From Acidobacteriota bacterium (GTDB lineage: Bacteria; Acidobacteriota; Terriglobia; UBA7540), in assembly GCA_021828245.1 (NCBI GenBank), contig JAKASC010000115.1, positions 1-7,483 on the forward strand: 7,483 nucleotides of DNA. The letters are read 5' to 3'. This document shows positions 1-5,536 of the stretch, in pieces. Positions within the stretch are counted from its first letter, which is position 1. Each line of letters begins with the position of its first letter. Under the pieces are notes generated by a model. The model was not told the origin of the DNA. It saw nothing but the letters and a program-made list of their open reading frames with translations, and did not search any database. The translations under genes and the position numbers were made by a program.

Positions 1-2
1 GG

Positions 3-887
3 CGAGTGCTACGCAAGGACGGCGAGTTCAACATCCGGCGGCGCGGCACGACGTGGCGGGACATTCACCCGTTCATTTTCATGATCAACCGGCCGTGGCA
101 CGCGCTGGTGGCGATATTGTTCGGCGGGCTGGTGGGCTTGGACGTGATTTTCGCGCTGATTTATTGCGCCATCGGGGTTGGCCAGCTTCACGGCGCCCAG
201 GCGGCGACGGCGCTCGGTCGCTTCCTGAACGCTTTCTTTTTCAGCTCGCAGACGCTGACCACGGTCGGCTACGGGACGATGTATCCCGTGACAACGCTCG
301 CGAACCTGATCGCGTCGTTTGAATCCATGGTGGGGCTGATGGGTTTCGCGGTGGCGACGGGCTTTTTGGTGGCGAGGCTTTCCCGTCCGAAAGCGCGCAT
401 CGGATTCAGCCGCGCGATGCTGGTGGCGCCGTACGACGGCGGAACCAGCCTGCAGTTCCGCATTGTCAATCGCGGCGTCAGCAACCTGATGGAAGTCCAG
501 GCGCAGATGCTGCTGATGACGGTCGAGCATATGGATGGAAGCCTGCAAAGAAAATACACACGGCTGAGGCTCGAACGCGACAGCGTGTTGTTCCTGGCTG
601 TGACGTGGACGGTGGTCCACCCAATTGACGCCGAAAGTCCTCTCTACGGGAAGACAGCGGAAGATCTGGAGCGATGGCAGGCGGAGTTTTTGATTTTGAT
701 CAAGGGCACTGATGACATTTCCAGCCAGACGGTTCACGCTCGCGCTTCCTACCGTTACGACGAACTGTTGTGGGGCGCGCGGTTCGCCCCCGCATTCCGC
801 GTGGACTCGAACGGCGACATGGAACTGGAAGTGGACCGCGTGAGCGACGTGATCGAAAGCGGCATCGCGCAAACGGGAGACCACTGA
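3..887 (+). CDS. Inward-rectifier (KirBac-type) potassium channel, 5' end cut by window
   Basis: This is a prokaryotic Kir channel, an inner-membrane tetramer that conducts K+. Numbering here is from the GTG at 6. A slide-helix region (DIHPFIFMINRPW, 19-31) leads into TM1 (about 32-57). A pore helix (72-84), the selectivity filter TVGYGT (86-91) and TM2 (about 97-125) follow. The rest is the cytoplasmic Kir immunoglobulin-like domain, recognisable from ARLSRPKAR (123-131), WTVVHPIDAESPLYG (201-215) and the QTVHARASYRYDELLWGARF block (241-260). The residues before the GTG (R-V-L-R-K-D-G) match the conserved Kir N-terminus and the frame is open to the window edge. The GTG is therefore probably an internal valine, and the true start lies just upstream of the window. 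The family is clear; gating ligand and ion preference beyond K+ cannot be read. A 335-codon open frame on the opposite strand is a GC-rich shadow. Confidence 0.95.
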   Translation, partial: RVLRKDGEFNIRRRGTTWRDIHPFIFMINRPWHALVAILFGGLVGLDVIFALIYCAIGVGQLHGAQAATALGRFLNAFFFSSQTLTTVGYGTMYPVTTLANLIASFESMVGLMGFAVATGFLVARLSRPKARIGFSRAMLVAPYDGGTSLQFRIVNRGVSNLMEVQAQMLLMTVEHMDGSLQRKYTRLRLERDSVLFLAVTWTVVHPIDAESPLYGKTAEDLERWQAEFLILIKGTDDISSQTVHARASYRYDELLWGARFAPAFRVDSNGDMELEVDRVSDVIESGIAQTGDH

Positions 888-915
888 ACGGCGGCCGCGG
901 TTCCATCGTGGTCTC
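877..915 (+). terminator. Inverted repeat spanning the Kir stop codon, possible terminator
   Basis: GAGACCAC (877-884) and GTGGTCTC (908-915) form a perfect 8-bp inverted repeat. The 23-nt interior contains a second pair, GAAC (886-889) and GTTC (900-903), around the palindrome GCGGCCGC (891-898). The left arm lies in the last Kir codons and the stop codon is in the loop side. No T-tract follows, so it is not a classical intrinsic terminator. It could be a T-less terminator, an mRNA 3'-end stabiliser or chance in GC-rich DNA. Confidence 0.35.
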
Positions 916-1041
916 GGTCCATCGAGATCGAGAGGATGGCCAAGCTCATTCCCGCTTGAAGAGCCCGACTGTTGGCTTCCGGTTTTAGCGATCATCCGGC
1001 ATAATTCAAAATTCATTACTCCTCACGGCACACGGAGAGAC

Positions 1042-1725
1042 ATGCCGAACCCAACCGAATTGCCCGCCGCGGCCATCTTTGACATGGACGGCGTGCTGAT
1101 TGACAGCAATCCCTTTCACCTTCAGAAATGGGCTGATTTTTTACGCCAGCACCGCATCCCTTTTAACGAAGCGGAACTGCCCGAGGCCATCCTCGGCCAG
1201 CGCAACGACACGCTGATCCGCCATTTTTTCGGGCCGGAGGTCACGCCGGAAGAAACGCGACGGTTGAGCGAAGAAGTCGAGGCGATGTTCCGCAAAGCGT
1301 TTCGACCTTACGCCCGACCGCTTCCCGGGCTCGACCGGCTGATCCGCGAAATCCACGCCGCCGGAATTCCCATGGCGGTCGCTTCTTCTGCGATTTCGAA
1401 AAACATCGAGTTCGCGGTGGACGCGCTCGGCTACCGCAAATATTTCCGCCACCTGGTCAGCGGCGACGAGGTGCGGCAACCCAAGCCCGATCCGGAGATT
1501 TACCTGAAGGCGGCGGCGAAGCTGGGCGTCAAGCCTGAAGAGGCGGTGGCATTCGAGGATTCGTTTCCCGGCATCGAGGCGGTGGTGCGCGCCGGAATGA
1601 AGTGCGTCGCCATCGGCTCAACGTTTCCGATGAAGGAGCTGCGCGCGACCCGCGCTCACCTGGCCGTGAAAAGCTTTGAGGAGTTGGATCTGGCGCGGTT
1701 GCGTGGATTGTTCAAAACCAGTTAG
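1042..1725 (+). CDS. HAD-superfamily phosphatase, beta-phosphoglucomutase-like
   Basis: This is a 227-aa cytoplasmic HAD hydrolase of the beta-PGM/phosphatase-like subfamily (family normally about 210-230 aa, so full length). Motif I is FDMDGVLIDS (13-22), with D14 the expected nucleophile and D16 the general acid/base. A helical C1 cap occupies about residues 23-90. Motif II is the ASS at 114-116, motif III is K148 in QPKPDPEIYLKAA, and motif IV is FEDSFPGIEA (171-180) with E172/D173 for Mg2+. The ATG at 1042 is supported by GGAGAG at 1034-1039. The substrate is not readable: members act on sugar phosphates, phosphoglycolate and similar small phosphate esters, and some are mutases. It lies 154 bp after the K+ channel and 247 bp before the peptidase, with no visible functional link to either. 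Confidence 0.93.
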   Translation: MPNPTELPAAAIFDMDGVLIDSNPFHLQKWADFLRQHRIPFNEAELPEAILGQRNDTLIRHFFGPEVTPEETRRLSEEVEAMFRKAFRPYARPLPGLDRLIREIHAAGIPMAVASSAISKNIEFAVDALGYRKYFRHLVSGDEVRQPKPDPEIYLKAAAKLGVKPEEAVAFEDSFPGIEAVVRAGMKCVAIGSTFPMKELRATRAHLAVKSFEELDLARLRGLFKTS

Positions 1726-1972
1726 AAGCCCCGTAGGTCTTTTCGCTTCCTCCGAGGAATTCGGGTGCGCGAGCCCACGGGGAAGTTGCGCTGGGTGGGG
1801 CGGGCGTCGCAATGTCTTCAGAAAATGTCAACAGCGCCCAAGACGGTCTTAATGCTGATGGCGGTTCGCCCAGTTTGCGTGCGGTCATGCTTCTGCTGTG
1901 TTGAGGCGCGCCCGCAGGGGCATATCAACTATTACCAAGCTGCGATATGATGCCCTTTTCCGGAGGCTAACG
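1726..1972. other. Intergenic region between the HAD and M20 genes
   Basis: This 247-bp gap holds small signals only. A short palindrome TTCCTC-C-GAGGAA (1747-1759) follows the HAD stop codon; its 1-nt centre makes it a poor RNA hairpin but a plausible binding site. A 30-codon frame starting at ATG 1812 and stopping at TGA 1902-1904 would end in a hydrophobic stretch; it has no ribosome-binding site and may be a gene remnant or chance. A weak promoter-like pair, TTGAGG (1901-1906) and TATCAA (1923-1928), has a 16-bp spacer. CATATC (1921-1926) and GATATG (1944-1949) form a 6-bp inverted repeat just upstream of the peptidase. None of these is strong on its own. Confidence 0.3.
1962..1966 (+). 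promoter_or_regulatory. Ribosome-binding site fixing the M20 peptidase start
   Basis: GGAGG sits 6 nt before the ATG at 1973. It supports that codon over the in-frame GTG at 1898, which would add 25 arginine-rich residues with no family resemblance and no ribosome-binding site. Confidence 0.75.
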
Positions 1973-3346
1973 ATGGATCCTTTTGAGTACTACAAAGCGA
2001 ATCGTGAAAAATTTCTGGCAGGTCTCAAGGAGTGGCTCAAAATTCCCAGCATCAGCACGCTTCCTGAACACAAGTCGGATGTGCGGCGAGCCGCTGAAGT
2101 TGTCGCAGAAGAATTTCGGGCGATGGGGCTCGACAAAGCCGAGTTGATCGAAGGCGCGGCTGGGCAGAATCCGCTCGTTTATGGCGAGTGGACAGGAGCT
2201 GCCGGTCAGCCGACATTGTTGCTTTACGGCCACTACGATGTGCAACCGCCCGCGCCGCTCGAAGAATGGCTCTCACCACCTTTTGAGCCGACAGTTCGTG
2301 GGGAGGACTTGTTCGCCCGCGGGGCTTCCGATGACAAAGGACAAACGTATATTCTTCTTAAAGCCGTTGAAGGTTTTCTGCAAGCCACCGGCCGACTGCC
2401 GATCAACATCAAGTTCTTAATCGAGGGAGAAGAGGAAGTCGGCGGAGCCCATATCGAGCAATACCTCGCAACCCGTCCGCCCCAGCTCCAATGCGACGCC
2501 GCGCTGGTTTGCGATACCGAAATGTTTGCTCCGGAGCTTCCGACGCTCACAACAGGCTTGCGCGGGCTGGTTTATACCGAGATTGAAGCGCGTGGAGCGG
2601 CGCAAGACCTTCACTCCGGTCTCTACGGCGGCGCGGCTCCCAACCCGATCCAGGCGCTGGCGGAAATTCTGGCTGCGCTGAAGAGGAGCGACGGCAGGAT
2701 TCTCATTCCCGGCTTCTATCGTCGCGTTCAACGCCCAAGCCGTGCGGAACTCGACGCGTGGAAGCGGCTGCCATTCAACGAGAGGACTTTTTTGAGAAAG
2801 GAAATAGGTTCCTCAGCGTTAGTAGGGGAAAAAGGCTACTCTGTTCTGGAGCGGCTTTGGGCGCGGCCCACGCTCGAGGTTCACGGGATTGCCGGCGGAT
2901 TTACAGGCGAGGGAGCCAAGACCGTCATCCCGGCGGTGGCCAGGGCCAAGGTAAGTATGCGCCTTGTTCCCGACATGCGGCCGACGGAGGTCATTCGACA
3001 ATTTCGCTCGGCGGTCAAACGCTTGACTCCGCCGGGCATCCGCACCACCGTGCGGGTCCTGTCGGCTGCGCCGGCCTCCCTCGTGAAAACAGACAACCGC
3101 TTCATTGAAGCGGCCGCGGAGGCGCTTGCGCAAGTGTTTGGTCAAAAGACCGTGTACATTCGGGCAGGGGGGTCAATTCCTGTGGTGGGGCTATTCCAGA
3201 AGCACCTGGGCGTGCCCACGGTGATGATGGGCTTTGGCTTACCGGATGACCGGCTTCACTCCCCCAATGAGAAGTTCCACCTGCCCAACTTTTATCGAGG
3301 TATTGAGGCTGTGGGACGATACTTCAGCCTGTTAGCGGGACGCTAG
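1973..3346 (+). CDS. M20-family metallopeptidase (dipeptidase)
   Basis: This is a 457-aa di-zinc (or di-manganese) hydrolase of the M20 carnosinase/CNDP-like group, expected to be cytosolic since no signal peptide is visible. The length is normal for the family. The N-terminal catalytic half starts with the typical WLKIPSIST (21-29). Expected metal and catalytic residues are H87 in YGHYDVQPP, D120 in RGASDDKGQ, catalytic E154 and ligand E155 in EGEEEVGG (151-158), D181 in CDTEMF and H429 in DDRLHSPNEKF. The lid/dimerisation domain covers about 195-350 and carries DLHSGLYGG (212-220); its H214 is the residue that reaches the partner's active site in characterised relatives. The chemistry is probably cleavage of dipeptides or other short peptides or N-acyl amino acids; the substrate is not determinable. 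No transporter gene lies beside it. The family is certain, the exact specificity is not. Confidence 0.95.
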   Translation: MDPFEYYKANREKFLAGLKEWLKIPSISTLPEHKSDVRRAAEVVAEEFRAMGLDKAELIEGAAGQNPLVYGEWTGAAGQPTLLLYGHYDVQPPAPLEEWLSPPFEPTVRGEDLFARGASDDKGQTYILLKAVEGFLQATGRLPINIKFLIEGEEEVGGAHIEQYLATRPPQLQCDAALVCDTEMFAPELPTLTTGLRGLVYTEIEARGAAQDLHSGLYGGAAPNPIQALAEILAALKRSDGRILIPGFYRRVQRPSRAELDAWKRLPFNERTFLRKEIGSSALVGEKGYSVLERLWARPTLEVHGIAGGFTGEGAKTVIPAVARAKVSMRLVPDMRPTEVIRQFRSAVKRLTPPGIRTTVRVLSAAPASLVKTDNRFIEAAAEALAQVFGQKTVYIRAGGSIPVVGLFQKHLGVPTVMMGFGLPDDRLHSPNEKFHLPNFYRGIEAVGRYFSLLAGR

Positions 3347-3957
3347 CAACACCTCACCGTAAGCTCCTGGCCAGAACACATGGATAGATGGCGCACGCGG
3401 AGTGTCCCATTCGCCCCATTTTGTCAGGTGGAAACTGGCTCCATCTGCAGAGCTGCAAATCCTAAAGTTCGGAACCTGGTGTGAATCATTCGAGTTTGTA
3501 TGCACGACCTTTGAACATTTGTAAGTGCTCGTCGGGCTAGGGCAAATGGCATTGGCTTATCAAGGGCCCAACGCAAACCGAGGGGTGTCGGTGTGGCACG
3601 GTGGAAGCTTTCTTCCCGCGGAGATTCACAAACCTTGTGTGCGAACTGCCTTCACGGAGTTGCCGGCAGTCGTTTTCTTTCAGATGGCAAATCGGTTCGC
3701 GCCGTTTCAAACCGCAACTAACGACACGGGCTTTTTGGTCACATCCAAGCCTTTCAGGTCTTACTTGGCCAGCTCGCGGTTCGCCTCCCTTACACGCGGA
3801 ATTCACGTCACCTGTTCCGACCTTGCTGCCGGAGGAGATTTTGCAGACAGGGAAAAAGCGAGCGGACAAAAAAAATAATTAGGGACGCAGGCCGAGGCTT
3901 CATAGGTGGCCCGGATTGAGGCCATGTCGGTCAGAAGGGTTGCTCATCCGGCGCAAG
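3347..3957. other. About 610 bp with no confidently assignable gene
   Basis: From the peptidase stop to the pilin stop I recognise no protein family. Between 3525 and 3882 two + frames (3525-3878, starting with a non-ATG codon, and 3601-3882, ATG) and one minus frame (3537-3869) are open at once. Their translations look alike in quality: many Arg, Ser, Pro and Cys, no domain, no clear ribosome-binding site. That pattern suits a non-coding or decayed element better than a gene. By eye the block is less GC-rich than the flanking enzyme genes. An A8 run (3868-3875) would read as a T-run on the minus strand downstream of the pilin gene, but no stable stem precedes it. It could be a degenerate gene, a dispersed repeat unit or plain spacer. 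Confidence 0.4.
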
Positions 3958-4458
3958 TTATCCCCCGAGCGGCGAATCTGCGGAAGTGGCCTGAGTGCCG
4001 CTGGTGTTCTCCCGGATAACTCCCGACTCATCAACATAATAGGAATTGTAGCCGGTGATGCCGCGCGTGATGGGGTCAGCATGGATGACGAAGCCGACAA
4101 TTTTCCCACCTGAAACCGTGCCCGGCGAATAGGTTATCAGATAGCCGCTTTTTTCCGACGTGTCGCCAGAACCAGCCAACAAGCTGTCCACCAGGCCAGC
4201 GGCCGTTGCGTTCGGCTGCGTGCTGGCCGGAGAGGGAGGGCCAAGGTAGGAGAGCTGTTCGCTGTAACCGCTGTTGTAAGTGGTGGCGTAAGTCACTTCG
4301 GCGGTGGTCAACGTTCGCAGCGAACTGACGGCCGAGGCCTGATTGGCCGCAATCCGCGAGTGCAACAGATTGGGAATGGCGATGGCGGCAATCACCAAAA
4401 TGATGGCAATCACAATCAGCAACTCAATCAGCGTGAATCCCATTTCTATGCGTTTCAT
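3958..4458 (-). CDS. Type IV pilin-like / pseudopilin protein
   Basis: This is a 166-aa prepilin with a class III signal. MKRIEMG is a short charged leader, and the prepilin peptidase site G7|F8 is followed by TLIELL with the conserved Glu at mature position 5. The hydrophobic assembly helix (LLIVIAIILVIAAIAIPNLL) ends in the usual IPNLL. The remaining globular domain resembles pilins common in Acidobacteriota: RIAANQASAVSSLRTLTTAEVTYATTY after the helix, SGYLITY mid-domain, and YYVDESGVIRENTSG near a C-terminus ending DSPLGG. The mature protein is expected to sit in the inner membrane before assembly into a pilus or type II secretion-like fibre. No assembly ATPase, platform protein, secretin or prepilin peptidase gene is in the window, so the assembly machine would be encoded elsewhere. 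Minor pilin, major pilin and pseudopilin cannot be separated from sequence alone. The start at 4458 is preferred over 4491, which would put 11 non-typical residues before the leader. Confidence 0.93.
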   Translation of the reverse strand: MKRIEMGFTLIELLIVIAIILVIAAIAIPNLLHSRIAANQASAVSSLRTLTTAEVTYATTYNSGYSEQLSYLGPPSPASTQPNATAAGLVDSLLAGSGDTSEKSGYLITYSPGTVSGGKIVGFVIHADPITRGITGYNSYYVDESGVIRENTSGTQATSADSPLGG

Positions 4459-4467
4459 CGGACTTTG

Positions 4468-4473
4468 CCTCCC
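4468..4473 (-). promoter_or_regulatory. Ribosome-binding site fixing the pilin start
   Basis: On the minus strand GGGAGG lies 9 nt before the ATG at 4458. This agrees with the short prepilin leader and argues against the longer frame beginning at 4491. Confidence 0.7.
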
Positions 4474-4631
4474 ACAATCCCGTGACAACACCTTGAAGAG
4501 GCACGTCTATCACCAAACGCCGGAAGCTTTCTAATCCCAGCTATGAATTGGATGTGATTGAAATTGCTAAACTTATCATAGAAAGCCAGCAACGCCGCAA
4601 GCTCAAAAATAGCCGCTTTGTCTGGCTTACC

Positions 4632-4664
4632 TAACAAAAAGTGGCAAGCTGACGTTTTTTGTTA
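4632..4664. repeat. Perfect 9-bp inverted repeat in the pilin/VTT intergenic region
   Basis: TAACAAAAA (4632-4640) and TTTTTGTTA (4656-4664) are exact reverse complements separated by 15 nt. The arms are A/T tracts in an otherwise GC-rich window, between divergent genes. It could be an operator or a hairpin ending in a T-run (terminator-like on either strand). No known regulator site is recognised. Confidence 0.45.
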
Positions 4665-4668
4665 ATTC

Positions 4669-4693
4669 TCGGTCGGTGTCCAGTACCGATCGA
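4669..4693. repeat. GC-rich hairpin next to the A/T palindrome
   Basis: TCGGTCGGT (4669-4677) pairs with ACCGATCGA (4685-4693) across a 7-nt loop. Eight pairs are Watson-Crick and one is G-U if read as + strand RNA. It starts 5 nt after the preceding inverted repeat, so the two form a compact structured block of about 60 bp. No T-tract follows. It does not fold as part of a tRNA. Confidence 0.4.
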
Positions 4694-4881
4694 ACCGTGA
4701 ATGGCCTTGGTGGCGCAGTAATTATAATCCCGGTTATGACCGGCCCGCTGCAACCTGTCTGGGATCGAAAAGCTATCTCCAGGTAAGTTAACAAATCCGC
4801 GGGTTTCCGATGCGGCGGACAATTTGCCTAATTTCACGAGGCTACGTAGAATGGGAAGCCTTTCAACGAGGCTTGTGTGAC

Positions 4882-5526
4882 GTGAAATCCTTTCGAGCCA
4901 AAATCTCATACGCTCTTTTGCACTATCGCGGATGGGGATTATTCGGGCTTTCTTTTTTGGATTCCGCGGGAGTCTCCTTACCGGGCCTCAAAGACCTTCT
5001 GCTCATCTACCTGAGTAGCCAGTTCCCGAGGCTGGCGTGGTTCTACGCGCTGGATTGCACCCTCGGGACTGCTGTCGGCTCGCTGTTGATCTATGTGCTT
5101 GGCCGGAGCGGGGCTCGCATTTTTCGACGCAAGCCTTCCAAGAAAGAAATGAGCCGGGCCATGCGATGGATTCAGAAGAATGATTTTCTGACCGTGGTCG
5201 TGGCCTCGCTGCTGCCGCCGCCGTTGCCTTTCAAGCCCTTTTTGCTTGCCGCCGGCGTTTTACGAATGAGTGCGACCAGGATGGTGGTGGCCTTGATGGT
5301 TGGTGGAGCTATCCGCTTTGGAATTGAAGCATGGATCGGGGTTCGCTTTGGCAAGGCGGGGCCGGAGTATCTGAAGGCGCACATTCTCTCGATTTCGTTT
5401 TGGGCGATAGCCATTATTGTTCTGTTGACGGCGGCTTACCAAAAACTGCTCGCTCCCGCTCGCTCCGCAGACTCATCAGGGCCGAGCGACAAGGGAGACG
5501 GGCCAGGGAATTCTCCGGCGAACTAA
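4882..5526 (+). CDS. VTT-domain (DedA/TMEM41-like) integral membrane protein
   Basis: This is a multi-pass inner-membrane protein with a VTT domain, the fold of DedA/TMEM41 proteins linked to lipid scrambling and flippase activity. Numbering is from GTG 4882. LFGLSFLDSAGVSLPGLKDLLLIYL (20-44) is the first re-entrant region with its Asp-x6-Pro-Gly pattern. GTAVGSLLIYVLGRSG (62-77) is the usual Gly-Tyr-Gly-Arg segment. SLLPPPLPFKPFLLAAG (109-125) is the second re-entrant loop, then GGAIRFGIEAWIGVRFG (141-157) and a final TM helix (about 170-186). A polar tail completes it. The start is uncertain. GTG 4882 gives a family-like N-terminus (MKSFRAKISYALLHYRGWG) with GAGG at 4868-4871, 10 nt upstream. 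The in-frame ATG at 4810 gives 238 aa but adds 24 atypical residues and has no ribosome-binding site. The gene converges on the YdjM-type gene with a 10-bp gap. Confidence 0.88.
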   Translation: MKSFRAKISYALLHYRGWGLFGLSFLDSAGVSLPGLKDLLLIYLSSQFPRLAWFYALDCTLGTAVGSLLIYVLGRSGARIFRRKPSKKEMSRAMRWIQKNDFLTVVVASLLPPPLPFKPFLLAAGVLRMSATRMVVALMVGGAIRFGIEAWIGVRFGKAGPEYLKAHILSISFWAIAIIVLLTAAYQKLLAPARSADSSGPSDKGDGPGNSPAN

Positions 5527-5536
5527 TGCCGGCGCC

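Larger units (their letters stand above)
4459..4881. other. Divergent intergenic region between the pilin and VTT genes
   Basis: This region should contain both genes' promoters. On the + strand a perfect TATAAT occurs at 4723-4728, but no acceptable -35 box lies 16-18 bp upstream. On the minus strand a TATGAT (4580-4575) faces the pilin gene, again with only poor -35 candidates. No sigma-54 -24/-12 pair was found for the pilin. CCGGT and ACCGG around TATG (about 4731-4744) make a further small hairpin. The two stronger inverted repeats are listed separately. Confidence 0.3.

Noticed and set aside
9..1016. 335-codon open frame on the minus strand opposite the Kir gene
   Set aside because: It is the GC-rich antisense shadow of a clearly conserved channel gene. 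Its translation is rich in His, Arg and Gln with no domain, and it runs through the intergenic region.
1898..1972. N-terminal extension of the M20 peptidase from GTG 1898
   Set aside because: The extra 25 residues are Arg-rich and unlike the family, and a good GGAGG precedes the ATG at 1973.
3868..3875. A8 run (T8 on the minus strand) as an intrinsic terminator for the pilin gene
   Set aside because: The sequence preceding it on the minus strand offers only a GCC-TC-GGC pairing with a 2-nt loop, which is not a viable stem.
4669..4693. tRNA T-arm-like look of the hairpin (TTCGATCGG on the minus strand)
   Set aside because: No acceptor stem, anticodon arm or D arm can be formed around it at tRNA spacing.
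4723..4728. Perfect TATAAT as a promoter for the VTT gene
   Set aside because: No acceptable -35 hexamer lies 16-18 bp upstream and there is no extended -10 TG, so I mention it only in the intergenic entry.
4631..4909. 92-codon minus-strand frame across the palindromes and the VTT start
   Set aside because: It has no motif or ribosome-binding site and overlaps both the structured intergenic block and the 5' end of the VTT gene.
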